64,000 bases of DNA from Miscanthus floridulus (taxonomy: Eukaryota > Streptophyta > Magnoliopsida > Poales > Poaceae). The notes beneath the pieces were generated by a model. That model worked only from the letters and a program-made list of their open reading frames with translations, did not search any database and was not told the DNA's origin. Where the stretch lies: NCBI RefSeq assembly GCF_019320115.1, contig NC_089586.1:930001-994000 (forward strand). The letters run 5' to 3'. Within the stretch, counting starts at the first letter, position 1, and each line of letters starts with the position of its first letter. Both the position numbers and the translations under genes were made by a program. Shown here piece after piece: positions 9,831 to 22,299 of this stretch.

Positions 9831-10349
9831 CGACGATGCATAGGCGTTCTGGCGGAATGGTTAAGGCGTTCATCGCGAAAGAGCCAGCCTGGACCACAGG
9901 AGTCGTCCCTACTAGAAGAGGTCGCCCATGTCGTCGCCGCTGGCGTATCTCCCTCCTCTCTCTCTCTCTCTTGACGCCCGCTCGTCGCACCGGTCCTGTA
10001 GACCTTGGCCTCGTGTTCCTGCCGCTCGTGGATGTCGCGTTCCAGTTTGTCCTCCTAAACCGAATTGCAACTCAGAAACTAACTTTTGGTATGCAGAAAA
10101 TTTGTCAAACTTTGAGGCTTTAGATTTTCCACAAAACCAGTAAGAATTAGACCTTAGTTCTTAAAACAATGTTGTAGATCATAGGTCATTGAACAAGTTC
10201 TGTTAAGGCCGATCAATTTGATTACAAACAAAATTGAGAGAAAATTGCTGAATAACAGAGAAGGCCGTAACTGAACTTGAGTTCAGTTAGCCGGCTTCAG
10301 CAGTTGCTGCCATGCAACTGCCTGCTCTCGCTGACAGTGCCATCGTGCT
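9831..10349. other. Unassigned sequence before the CACTA element
   Basis: Short ORFs exist (for example 9785-10123) but none resembles a known protein. CTCTCTCTCTCTCT lies near 9957-9971. I see no gene or bounded element. Confidence 0.4.
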
Positions 10350-10389
10350 CACTAGTAGAGAAACGACATTTGATCTAGCTCGAAATTTG

Positions 10390-10620
10390 GCTTTAGTCCT
10401 GGTATTTTTCGCGTCCGGGACTAGAGAGACCTTTAGTCCTGGTTTGTAGATCCAATCGGGACTAAAGGTCCCTGCCCAACGGCTACTGCGCCAGGCTTTT
10501 GCTGGAGGGGACCTTTAGTCTTGGTTGGAGGCTGACTAAATGTCTACTCCCGGCTGGAGGCTCCGTCCGGGACTATAAAGGGACCTTTAGTCCCGGTTTC
10601 TGTCTCCAACCAGGACTAAA
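10390..10620. repeat. Left subterminal repeat array of the CACTA element
   Basis: At least six copies of CTTTAGTCC(C/T)GG or its complement GGGACTAAAGG in both orientations. In En/Spm such subterminal motifs bind the regulatory protein TNPA; that role is inferred here. A TATATAG box near 10631 follows and may start the first transcript. Confidence 0.85.
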
Positions 10621-11062
10621 GGTACCCTCCTATATAGCCCTTGTTCCTCCCCGAGCCCGAGCCACTTTGAGCTCAGTGTTCTCTTGCTATCGCCGGCCTC
10701 TCTTCTTCCTCATCACCGGTCACAAGATTTCTTCTATTCCTCCATCGGTTCGAAAGGTTACCAACTTTATACTCTCGTGTTTTATCTGTAGCTTATTTCA
10801 TTTTATAGACTAGATATATGTGGTTTTTTTATGATAGATTTTTTTATTTGTAAGCCATTTAAGCTCAAAACCACTTTAAAGTTTGCGTATTTAGATGAAG
10901 GAATGTTAAAGTAGTTATTCAAAATTAGTATTGAGCTTTCATTTCTAGCATGCATAGCACACTTCATGCTTTAGAGATATAGAGAATTTTAAAGTTTTTT
11001 TAATTTTATTTGTTTATAAAATGAGAAATTTATATTATATTAAAAATGAGTATAGAGAGTAG

Positions 11063-11586
11063 ATGGCAACTGCTTCCGGGTCCTCGGCCTCTCATCGGGT
11101 TACAAAGTGTATGAGGCTGGACCTTCCTCTCATTGCATGCGGCAAGTGTGAGGAGAAGATTGTGATGGAGTACCGGGTGAGGAAGGAGTGTCCCAACAAG
11201 GACCGTATCTTCTACAAGTGTCCGGATCGCAATGTGAGTTATTTTGTCGCATTTGATAATTATGGTTAATTTATACTTATTTTCATGATGATTGTAATTA
11301 AAGTTCTAATTTTTTATTTTAATGTCAGTGGGATGGCACTAGATGTTCAGGCTGGTACTGGAAGGAAGAGTATGTTGAACACGTGCAAAACTCTCTTGCA
11401 CAGGCGGCTACGGTAGCTGATGAGGCAGTGATCCTGCGGAAGAAGCCCATAGATGTTGAACAAACGCATGATCTGTCTGTTTTAGTTGGGAATGGTCACG
11501 AAATCTTTATGCTGCTGAAGTGCATTTTAGCTTTAGTTTTTTTAGTGGTAGTTGGGATTGTCTACATTGTAGCGAGACTTTCATAA
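11063..11586 (+). CDS. GRF-type zinc-finger protein with C-terminal membrane helix
   Basis: Two exons, 11063-11233 and 11329-11586, joined in phase 0 by an intron with GTGAGT donor and TCAG acceptor, give 142 residues. Exon 1 has LIACGKCEEKIVMEYRV then FYKCPDRN; exon 2 begins WDGTRCSGWYW. This C-x2-C..C..C plus WYW layout is the GRF zinc finger, a nucleic-acid-binding fold. A hydrophobic stretch (CILALVFLVVVGIVYIVA) ends the protein, as in many grass GRF proteins of unknown role. The frame is open without stops, in contrast to the transposase that follows. It is either a captured host gene or a passenger normal for this CACTA family. Splicing is predicted. Confidence 0.75.
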
Positions 11587-11674
11587 ATTAATACCTTGTG
11601 TGGTGGTATGCATGTCGTATAATTAACTAATTATGTTCTAGGTTTTAATATGGTATGCATGTCATGTAATGCAG

Positions 11675-14600
11675 ATGACCTGGCATTGGATGTACAATGC
11701 TGATCGTCGCTCCCAAGAGTTCATTGAGGGCGTGCATTCTTTCTTATGTGTGGCCGAGGCAAACAAACGCGATGGTTTCATGTGTTGCCCATGTGTCATA
11801 TGTAAGAATTTGAAAGAATATGCTAGCTCAAGGAGTCTTCATTCACACTTGTTGAAGTCGGGTTTCATGCCAAACTATATTTATTGGACGAAGCACGGAG
11901 AAACCGGGGTTGTAATGGAAGAAGGTGAAGAAGAACAATAGGATGATGATGACATTATTGCTAAATATGGTGCCTTCAATGATACTGCAATAGGGGAAGC
12001 TAAAGAAGAGATAGTGGCAGAAGATGAGCCCGCTAATGATCTTGGTCAGGCCATTCGTGACGCACAAAGAGAATGCGAAAGTGAAAAGGAGAAGATCAAG
12101 TTCGAGCGCATGCTAGAGGATCACAAGAAATTGCTATACCCAACTTGTGATGCGGGACAGAAAAAGTTGGGTACCACACTGAAATTGCTGCAATGGAAGG
12201 CAAAGAATGGTGTATCTGACAAGAGATTTGGGGAGTTATTGAAAATCCAAAAGAAGATGCTTCCAAAGGATAATGAATTACCCGTCACTATGTACGAAGC
12301 AAAACAGGTAGTCTGCCATTTGGGATTAGAAATCCAGAAGATACATGCATGTCCTAATGACTACATCCTCTACCATGGCGAGGAGTACAAGAAGTTAGAT
12401 GCATGCCCGGTATATCATGCATCGCGGTATAAGATCAGGTGAGATGACCCTGGTGATGTTGAGGGCGAACGTCCCACGAAGAAAATCCCTACCAAGATTA
12501 TGTGGTATGCTCCTATAATACCACGCTTGAAACGTCTGTTCAGAAATAAAGACCATGCAAAGTTATTGCGATGGCACAAAGAAGACCATAAAGTAGACAA
12601 TATGTTGAGACACCCTACTGATGGGTCTCAGTGGAGAGCAATCGATAGAGAATTCCCGGAGTTTGCAAATGATGCAAGAAACTTAATGTTTGCTTTAAGT
12701 ACGGATGGTATGAATCCTTTTGGGGAGCAGAGTAGTAGTCATAGCACTTGGCCTGTTACTCTATGTATCTACAACCTACCTCCCTGGTTATGCATGAAGC
12801 ATAAGTTTACTATGATGCCAGTGCTCATCCAAGGTCCAAAGCAACCTGGCAACGACATCGATGTGTACCTGAGGCCACTAGTTGAAGAACTTCTACTTTT
12901 GTGGAACATACCAGGTGTACGTGTGTGGGATGAGCACAAACAGGAGCACTTTGACCTACGAGCATTGTTGTTCATAACAATCAATGATTGGCCTGCTCTA
13001 AGTAATCTTTCAGGACAATCAAAGAAGGGATATAATGCATGCACACACTATTTCAATGGCATTAAAGGTATATTCTTGAAAAAATGTCGAAAGGTCGTAT
13101 ACCTTGGCCATCGTCGATTTCTTCCTACGAATCACCGCCTAAGAAAGAAAGGCAAGCATTTTAAAGGTAAGGCAGACCACCAGTCCAAGCCAGGCAACCA
13201 AACTGGTGAGGATGTACTCAATATGGTCAAGGATGTGAAAGTAGTATTTGGAAAGGCACATGGCAGCGAACCTGTTCCGAACGACGTCGACGGTCACGCA
13301 CCCATGTGGAAGAAGAAGTCCATATTTTGGGAGCTACCCTATTAGCAAGTCCTAGAGGTCCGTAGCACGATTGACGTGATGTACCTGACGAAGAATCTTT
13401 GTGTGAACCTGCTAGGCTTCATGGGTATGTATGGGAAGCCTAAGGACACACTTGAAGCACGATAGGACCTGCGATGTTTGAAAGAATGAGACAACCTACA
13501 TCCAGAGAAGACAGATGATGGACACCATTACTTAAGTCCTGCCAGCTACACTCTTAGTAAAGAAGAGAAGGAAAGCATGTTTGAATGCCTAGCAAGCATC
13601 AAGGTACCATCTGGATTCTCCTTGAATATAAAGGGTATAATAAATATGCCAGAGAAGAAATTCCTAAACTTAAAGTCCTATGACTGCCACGTGCTCATGA
13701 CATAATTGCTTCCAGTTGCATTAAGAGGAATTCTACCTCCAAATGTACGTCTAGCCACCGTGAAGCTATGTGCATTCCTCAATGCAATTTCTCAGAAGGC
13801 AATCGATCCAATGGATCTAGCTAAACTATAGAATGATGTGGTTCAATGTCTTGTCAGCTTTGAGTTGGTGTTCCCTCCTTCCTTCTTTAATATCATGACA
13901 CACCTCCTAGTTCACCTGGTCAAGGAGATTAGCATTCTCGGTCCTATGTTCTTGCACAACATGTTCCCCTTTGAGAGGTTCATGGGAGTCCTAAAGAAAT
14001 ATGTTCACAACCGTGCTCGGCCAGAAGGAAGCATCGCCAGGGGCTATGGAATAGAGGAGGTTATTGAGTTTTGTGTTGACTTTATTCCCAACCTTGACCC
14101 AGTTGGTGTTCCTGAATCACGACACGAGGGGAGACTAAGTGGAAAGGGGACACTAGGGAAGAAAACATATATTGGTACGTAGGATAATTATTTTAATAAA
14201 GCACACTACACAGTTCTGTAAAACTCCTCCTTGGTGGATCCGTATATCGAGACACATAAAGAGTTGCTCCGATCCGAGTTTCCAGGGAAGTCTGAAGCTT
14301 AGATTACGCGTCAGCACATGGAAACTTTCAGCGACTGGTTGCGAAAAGAATGTCAGGGTGATGAGAGTATTGATGAGCAACTTTATTTGTTGGCTAGGCA
14401 GCCATCGTGGCATATCCTCACATACAAAGGGTATGAGATAAATAGGAATATATTTTACACAGTAGCCCAAGATAAAAGGAGCACCAACCAAAACAGTGGT
14501 GTCCGCATAGATGCCACCGACCCTAATGGAAATAAACAAACATATTATGACCGCATAGAAGAGATATGAGAATTAAACTATGCACCTATTTTAAGGTACC

Positions 14601-15024
14601 TTTGTTCAAGTGCCAATGGGTAAAGGCGATTGGAGGCAGGGTAGCAGTCGACAACCGGTATGGAATGACAACCGTGGACCTCAACAATATTGGGTACAAA
14701 GACGAACCATTCGTCTTTGCCAAGGATGCGAATCAGGTGTTTTATGTCAAGGACATGTCTACAAAACCGAAGAGAGGGAAAAACAACAACGACCCAATCT
14801 ATGAGCCAAAGCGCCACATAGTTATTTCAGGGAAAAGAAACATCGTCGGAATTGAAGACAAGTCAGACATATCAGAAGATTATGAAAAGGATGACCGAAT
14901 TTCACCCTTCACAGTGAACAAAGACCCAAACATCCAGCTAAATAATGAGGACACTCCATGGTTACGACGCGATCATAACCAAGGGATATACGTTAAGAAG
15001 AAGTTCACTACTATGCCCGCTTGA
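11675..15024 (+). pseudogene. CACTA transposase TNPD / tnp2 family, decayed
   Basis: One reading frame (codons starting at positions equal to 2 mod 3) can be followed from an ATG at 11675 to about 14585, then the frame moves by one base to the stop at 15022. Order: transposase-associated domain (CPCVICKN..HLLKSGFMPNYIYW, 11780-11890), tnp2 catalytic region (12500-13345 and beyond, with IPRLKRLF and NDWPALSNLSGQSKKGYNAC), DUF4218-like (13838-14180, LVHLVKEISILGPMFLHNMFPFERFMG) and DUF4216-like (14600-14860, VPLFKCQWV). In-frame stops lie at 11939, 12440, 13343, 13463, 13487, 13703, 13829, 14180, 14219, 14300 and 14567. Most sit where the family has Gln, Arg or Trp, so C-to-T or G-to-A decay explains them. 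The enzyme would cut and join element ends; this copy cannot make it. Confidence 0.9.
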
Positions 15025-15480
15025 TATATTTAGTGATGTATTAGACCTATTATGTAATAATTGTGACTTCAGATTTTTTTGTCGTGTTTTCATATTTTCT
15101 ACGGTTTAAATGAATTTTCTGCTAGACGGTGGATTTCCCGTAGAGAATGTGTGATGAAAAACCAAATGATCAACGTTAATAAGATGTGAAAACTAATTTC
15201 CTATCAAAAAGCAATAGTTTTAATGATTTTAATTACGTAGTATATTTTTGCATGGTGCAAATTGTAATTATTATTTACACTATGTCAAATATTCATACAG
15301 TAAAACAAAAGAGTTTAGGTTATAATTTTTTGTTGTGTATAATAATGCAAAACCAAGTCCAGAATTTTTTTTATAATTTTTAGTAATATTTTATTTATTA
15401 GGCAATTAATAACTCTATGCATTTTTATATAAAAGAAATATATAAAAAAAGAAAAAACTTATGGAAACTGGAGAAAGCCA
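15025..15480. other. AT-rich spacer inside the CACTA element
   Basis: Follows the transposase stop. Very AT-rich with no gene; probably the 3' UTR and spacer of the transposase transcript. Confidence 0.5.
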
Positions 15481-15489
15481 ACTACAGAC

Positions 15490-15710
15490 CACCTTTACTC
15501 CCGGGCCTAAAATGCCCTTTACTCCTGGGCCGTGGCTACACCCGGGACTAAAGGTGGGCTGCGTTTTCGCAGCCCGCCAAAATGACCTTTACTCCCGGGC
15601 CGTGGCTACACCCAGGACTAAAGATCAGACCTTTAGTCCCGGTTCTAATCATCATCCGGGACTAAAGGGTCTTTAGTCCCGGTTCATAGCGGCAACCGGG
15701 ACTAAAGCCT
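15490..15710. repeat. Internal array of CACTA subterminal-type repeats
   Basis: Repeats of TTTACTCCCGGGCC, GGGACTAAAG and CTTTAGTCCCGG in both orientations, like the element's two ends but placed about 5.1 kb inside. A GC-rich leader-like stretch follows at 15715-15900, just as after the left-end array. Confidence 0.8.
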
Positions 15711-15714
15711 CTCT

Positions 15715-17340
15715 GTCTCCACCAAGCCTCATCTTCTCCACCAGATCGATCTAGCTGCGCCGCCGCCCCTAGGCCACCCTAGCCTCGCCTCACGCACGCA
15801 CGTTGTCACCGGCTGGCCAGCGCACGCCTCGCGTCGTCCTCGTCCTCGGCCCACCTCGCCCCCAAGCAGTCTTCTCCAAGATCCGCAACAGGCCACAGCT
15901 ACGGCACGTCTCTAGGTTTGGCCCCGGTCTCCCTCTTCCTCTACACTTCCCTTGATGATGCCGTAGTTGGTGTTCCGACGACGATGGAGATCGCCGGGCT
16001 AGGTTGGGGCGGGGCGCCCATGGCCTTGGCGGGATTTATAGATACCTAGTGGAGAACAATGTTGAGATATGTCATGGTGGGGTTCATATTTAGAAGATGC
16101 ATATTACTGAATTTGTTAGAGGGCTTTTGTATTGCATAAACATGACTACATTCTGTTGTGCAATTTGAAACTAACAAGAGGTGGTCGAGTCGGGGAAGCT
16201 AAACCATGTGTCTTGTCTGTTGTCTGACTGTCTTTCTCATGATGTGTGTAGGTCAACAGAATCGGTATTAGTGATCAGCGGCGAGATGATCAGTGCTGTG
16301 CATGATAGGTGTGTGTGTTGCTATTGCTAGGAGGTAGCATGCTCAAGTGTAGAAGGGGCAAGGGCCAAGGGGCTTGTTCTGTCATCACAAGAGGGAGGAC
16401 GACGGTTAGCAGTGTGTTTTTGTGAACCTGCTTTGCTGGCTTGAAGTCTTTCTCGCGATATATGTGTTATTATAGATGCTCAAGATATTGTTAATTAGTT
16501 CTTATAGTTTATCTAGTGTATTTACAGGCTACGTGCGGTCGCATGCCATAGATGTCACAAACAGCTTCATCTTTAGAAAAAAAAGAATCTAGTATGGTTT
16601 CAAGTTGAACACTAGGTGGAATTTTTTGGTGACCTACTAAATCCACTCCCCAACTCTCAGTTGGGTCGGCATCCAAGTTGATGCCACGCAAAGTTTATCC
16701 AAAACTCAAGTTGCTTTTTAACTTGACAACCACGGTATAGGTGCACTATGCGTATACTGATCTGCGTATACTAGCCTTGGCGGCGGCGAGAGCGGGAGGG
16801 GAAGAAGGAGGCCGCCGCCGTGGCCATGGAGCTCCGGCATGACAAATCCTTTAATTAAAAGCTCTACTAGATGATCATGTTTATTAGAATTATGGTTTTA
16901 TACATTTGTACATACTTGTTGCAAATGAGCTTTTGTATGAATCTAGAATCTGGGCAGGAGCTAACTTTGATCTGGTAGGAGTTATGGCTGATATCATGAG
17001 CTTTTGCAATTTCTACAAGTCATAAAAAAGATGCTTCTGTATGAATCTAGAATCTGTGCATGATCTTTGAAGTTTTTTTGGCTGCAGGAGCTGGACCTCG
17101 CGTTTGACACCTTGGATGTGAGCCACCGCCACCACCATATATAATCCGTTTATGATGGATTAATTGCTCCAACCTTTTGTAATCGGATGGATGCGTGTGC
17201 CGAGCCCTCGTGCCGACAATCTTGTAATGCGATTTTGCGCTGAGCCATCGAGCTCAGTGGAGCACGAGCGCGCCTGGTGTCTCGTCGTTTCCTCCTTTTT
17301 GCGCGGTAGCTTATGACGACTAGTTAGAAAATTGTAGAAA
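15715..17340. other. CACTA interior without recognised gene
   Basis: GC-rich, leader-like to about 16030, then mixed sequence. Possibly the long 5' untranslated part of the second gene. I see no supported coding region. Confidence 0.4.
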
Positions 17341-17344
17341 ATCC

Positions 17345-17850
17345 GTACTAGTTGAACTTGCGGACCATGTTCAGCTCGGCGAGCATGTTCTCTGCCAAGC
17401 AGTAATAGATGTCAAGGAGGAGCTTTGATTCTACGAGGGAGAGCGGCAACGGTCGTGGAAGACCGTGTTCCCTTCCTCGTATAATCGGAGCTCTTCCGTG
17501 GCCAAGTACAGTGCCGTCCGGTGGAGAAATGTTCGCCGAGATGATCATGTAAGCAAGGTCAACTAGCACGGATGGTTATTTATTCACACATCCCGATATC
17601 GTCGTAGTAGTCTGTCAATCACCGTACCCAAACGTAGTATATATATAAATATAAACAATAATCGATTGTTATGTATGTACACTCCCATTCTTCTGTTAAT
17701 TTGCAGAAATAGCATGTGAATTACTTACCTGCCGCAGTAAAAGATGAGAACACAATGACCATGGCCACGGCCATGAAAAATGCCAATGACACAACACTAG
17801 CAACTTTCTCGGCAAGCAGAGTAGTGTTAAACGCTCTGGAAACCTTTAAA
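17345..17850 (-). pseudogene. Antisense exon-like fragment of an unrecognised gene, probably captured
   Basis: On the minus strand, 17848 to about 17730 reads an open hydrophobic stretch (LLAEKVASVVSLAFFMAVAM and onward), a membrane helix, followed by a good GTAAGT donor. Further on, 17569-17348 is open and ends in a stop (MLAELNMVRKFN). The GC content and codon look differ from the AT-rich surroundings. The orientation is opposite to the element's genes. This looks like host gene pieces picked up by the CACTA; I do not recognise the gene. Confidence 0.4.
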
Positions 17851-18044
17851 CTTTGTCAGTTAAGATTTCCTCTTCAAACAAGCTAGGCACTTAAATAAGG
17901 CTTATGCTAGATTCTATCACTAGTACAGATACAGAAATAATTTTTACAAATGTTACTATCCTTGAGGTGGCACGTCTTGTAGGAGTTCATTTTATAGATA
18001 TAGTTTTTATTTTTTATAGATATATCTGGTGGTGTAAAAGCTAG

Positions 18045-21000
18045 ATGGCTGCCCCGAGAGACAACATGGATGAAGAAATGATGAATATTATCAACACCGA
18101 CACTCAATTTGCCGATGGTGACCAGCAGGATGTAGATGACGGGCGTCAATACCTGGCTCTTGAAGATAACCAAGAAAATATTATGCAAGAAAATATAGGC
18201 GAGGTATATATATTTATATATATATATATTTGAATATTATATATATATATATTTGAATATCTATCATCTATTATACGTAGCCCTCTGGATCGACGACAAC
18301 AACGGCGAAAAACAAAAAAATTCGAGGCCCGAAAAAGCCATTGGAGGGGCGCTACATAATATCGGAATTCAATATCGAGACAGGCGAACCACTTGGTCCA
18401 CACGCAAGGAAATTCGTGCAACACTGTGGGTGCCTTGTAAGGGACAGACTTCCGATCAGTGCCCGTGAATGGAAGCAAAAGATCAACGAGCCTCATGTTA
18501 GTTTTGTCTCTGATCTTGATAAGAATTTAATTTGGGATGATATTCTTTAACATTTCACGTTGCAAGCGGATGATTATGATGCTATCAACGATGATGAATT
18601 GAAGGAACTAGTTTGAAATTGGGCTATGAAGAAGATGGCCACACAATTTCAGACTTGGAAGAAATCCCTATACACGAAATACGCCAAGAAGAACGTAACG
18701 CCCAATTTCAATACTAGTGGCCCGCTCGCGAAGTTGAGGCCCTACTAGAATGATTTTGTATAGTACAAGACATCGGAAGAGGGTGAGGAACGGGTGAGAA
18801 GGAACCAAGAGAATGCCCAACAGAAGGTATACCACCATGGCATGGGATCTGGTGGCTACATGACTGCCATTCCCAAGTGGGAAAGAATGGAAGTGGACAT
18901 TCTTGCCAAGGGTATCACACCAGAATTACTCAATTGGCCCAAACGCCCGAAGAATTGGTTTTTCGCTCATGGGGGAAGAGTGGACCTAGAGACCGGGAAG
19001 CTGGTTCATGGCTCAAAACTCGAAAGAGCAACACAAAGATTATCTTATGCTATACAAGCTAAAACTATTGGTGCATTTAGGCCCAATAGAGAGAAGGATG
19101 AACTGACGTATGCCCTTGGGACCGCTGAACACAGTGGCCGAACGAGAGGTTTGGGACATAATATTTCTTGGGAGCATGGTTTCCCTGACGACAGAGATAC
19201 CTACAGAAGCCGACAGAGAAGGAAGGATGAGGATGCAACGCGGATCAGCAGGTTGGAGGAATTGGTTCGTGAGTCACGGGAGGCGTTGCTTCAAGCACAG
19301 GAGCGCGAAAAAGACATGCAAGCTAGAATGCAGGACGAAATCATAAAGCAAGTGCAAATAGCAATGAGTGCCTAGAGGCAGGCATCAAATCTAGGAATGA
19401 ACATTAATATTAGCCCCCCTGATCAGTTGAAAAGCAGCTACGCTTCCACGGAGTTGCCAAATCAAGATGACGCAATGCTACGTTTCCCTGTGGATGACAT
19501 CACTGCACCGTTTACATCATGTGAGCTACATATTCCAAAAGAGAATGCCACAATCATGGTGGCTCTCGGTGTTTTTTCTCCTCTAGATCCTACCAAGACA
19601 CCAAGAATCCATGGGGCAATAATACCGCCTGGATATGTTAGCGTCTCAGTTGATAGAGTTAACAAAGGTTTTAGTGACCTGCCTCTTGACATTCTAGGAG
19701 GTGATGGGGAGAAGACTAGGAGAAGCAGAGAAAACATTCATACCTTGGCGCAAGCGCTACATCATTATTCCCGGGGTCTCTAGTCCACCGCCGCTTCCTC
19801 AACTGCCAGACAATAGGTGCGGACAAAAGTGAACAAAACATTTTTTCACAAACTTTCTATTTACATGCATGATTAATAATAATAATTTCTTATACCTAAT
19901 TATTCTTTTTTGTAATCACACAGCAGGGCCTCCGCCAACCTAAGTCCAATTATTAAATCTCCAGATCATCATAGTGCTTCGGGCAATCAGGTGGCAACGC
20001 CGCCACCGCCGCCACCTCCAAGGAGGTCTCCAACGCCTCCAACAGCTGCCCTGCCTCCCTTGATGACTAAGAGGAAGCCAGCTTCTAAGAGGTCCGCCCC
20101 GCAAACAAAGTCGTTGTCCCACCAGCCGGCAAAAAAGAAAGCCTCATCTAATCCAGTTATTCCCCAAAAACTGTCTTTCGAGAAAAATGAAAAGGAATTA
20201 AAAGCTGTAGTAAAAAAAGCTGTGGACAGTTCTTCAAAAAAATAAAAAAGCAACAAGAAGAGAGGGAGAACCCAGAGAAATCATACTTCTACCTACTTCC
20301 AGATTTTCTAAGAAAGAAGGTGGACCAGAAAAAGCGGGAATCTCAAAAGACCCGGCCAAAATCGGACTACGACCGCTCTCTCACCAAGTCATTTGAGGCG
20401 GCGCAGAAAAAAGACTAGACCAGGGAAAGGTGTTGCACAACTCGGACAACAATCGCAACAATCAGTCCCCCCTCTTGTCGTTCGTAATGAATATGGTTCG
20501 AACTTAGACTTAGACATCGATTTTGAGGAGCTGGCTCGGTTTTACGAGGAAACTGGTTTGGACCTTGCCCAAGTGCTCGCTGAAGGATCATCTGCTCTGA
20601 AAGTGGGTCCTTGGAAGAAATTTGAACGTGGAAAGAGTCTATACAACCCTGAGGCCTTAGGTGAACTGGGTACGCAAATGTACCTGCTAAACAAGTGGTA
20701 CATGGCGACGTGTGAACGGGGAGAGGCCTTTGTTACTGTCAGAGTTAGAAACCAACATTACTTCTATGGCGATGATGTTATATATGTCGAGTTTGAAGAA
20801 TTACACCAACTATGCCACCTGGACTCTCTTGATAAAAGTCTCATTAGCTGCTATTGTCTGTAAGTGTGATTATTTTCTACTATTAAAGTATGTATATATA
20901 AAGCTACATGTATATATATACATTATATATCCTCACACTATATTTTTATATATGCAGATATGAGATGACAGAACTTAGAAAGAGAAAGGATAATGATGTT

Positions 21001-21997
21001 GGTTTCGTTGATCCAAATGTCGTATTCAAACACCCTAATCCCCCGCCTCAATGGAAAGCTGAACTCGAGAAAAATCTCATGAGGTTCTTAGTGAACCAAC
21101 AAAACAAGGACATACTCTTCCCCTACAACTTCAAGTGAGTGTTAAATAATTAATGTCGATCATATGGACATTTGTTCAATTATTTGCTTACTAGCTAAGC
21201 TATCTCCCATATATATACATATATGTTGACTCTAGTTAATGTCGATCATATTTGTGTATAAAAACATATGCAACAATCACTGGATATTGATGATCATCGA
21301 TATGGCCAATAGTCGGTTGAGAATCTTAGACTCGTTAAGAAAAGAGCAAACAGAGTACCAAGACATGATAGATATTATCCAAGGGTAATATGGTCTCTCT
21401 AGCAACTATATATACCCCGATCTCTTAACTGCAACAATTATTAAAGACCAAATTAATGTTTTATTTTATTGGGCATAGTGTTTGGAAAAGTTTTATTGAG
21501 AATCACCACATGAAACATTACAAAGCGCCACTGGATGTAATCGCACACAAAGTAAGTACTATCTACATTTATATATATATATATATAATTCAATTAACAC
21601 CATGTATGCTTTCAATTCACCGGATCTTTTTTCTCGTAAAAGTGGGTTGTGAGGCAAGAACAGGGGAACAACTACTGTGGATACTATATTTGCGAGTTTA
21701 TCGGGGCGTATACAAAAAGAACTCCTGAAGAGATCCTCAAAGTATGTTATATAAATATATTCATATATTCACAATTTCTTTTGTTGCTCATATATATAAG
21801 TAATCAAGTGACCAACACACACATATATATATATATTAATACTTTTCCTTTAACTTTTACTGAAGACTCTATGGTTGAAGGAAAAAGTCATGCGACGTGA
21901 CCTACTGAAAGCAATTCAAGAGACCATAGCAGGATTTCTTAATGACCAGGTCCTCAACCCCGCCGGCGATTTCTACAATGACGTCAACGAAACATAG
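18045..21997 (+). pseudogene. Second CACTA gene: Transposase_24-like + DUF8039-like + ULP1 (C48) protease, decayed
   Basis: Exon 1 18045-18203 joins in phase 0 to an exon from 18281. That frame runs through a plant En/Spm Transposase_24-like region (18281-19374: GRYIISEFN, TLQADDYDAINDDELKELV, GMGSGGY), a coiled coil ending in QVQIAMSA, and a DUF8039-like part (19397-19816: CELHIPKENATIMVALGVF, then in a shifted frame FIPWRKRYIIIPGV). A Pro/Lys-rich linker (19991-20245) leads to an N-terminal region at 20393-20859 and a ULP1-like protease over exons 20958-21134, about 21260-21384, 21479-21551, 21643-21741 and 21866-21997. Protease residues: His in HWILMIIDM, Asp in LRILDSL, Gln and Cys in QGNNYCGYYICEF. 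Stops at about 18548, 18614, 18746, 18758 and 19372, frameshifts near 19730, 20237 and 20408, and a lost acceptor AG before 21260 disable it. C48 proteases cut SUMO-like proteins. Confidence 0.8.
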
Positions 21998-22067
21998 AAG
22001 CCAAACTAGATGGAGTGATTTTGTTATCCCAAGGATATGATAGAATATACAATGCAACCTTTATTTG

Positions 22068-22069
22068 TA

Positions 22070-22104
<35 letters not shown>

Positions 22105-22106
22105 TA
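22068..22106. repeat. (TA)n/(CA)n microsatellite
   Basis: Alternating TA followed by ACACACACAC just after the second gene of the CACTA. Similar TA tracts are in its introns (18206-18252, 21570-21588, 21820-21835). Confidence 0.9.
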
Positions 22107-22299
22107 CATATTATATGTACATAAAATAACGTACAATATATGTATATGCATGTAATATATACGTTAGCTTCATACTTTAGTTTGTACAAAATGTTCGAAC
22201 ATTATAAACGTGTAGAATACGTATATTATTAGCAGCGTAGAACGCATATTCAAAAACCAAAATGAATCATCAATTGAAAATAGAAACAAAAAAAGAAAA

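Noticed and set aside
9843..9900. tRNA-Leu/Ser-like stretch (TGGCGGAATGGTTAAGGCG)
   Set aside because: It resembles an A box and D-arm, but no B box (GGTTCGANTCC) follows and no cloverleaf can be drawn.
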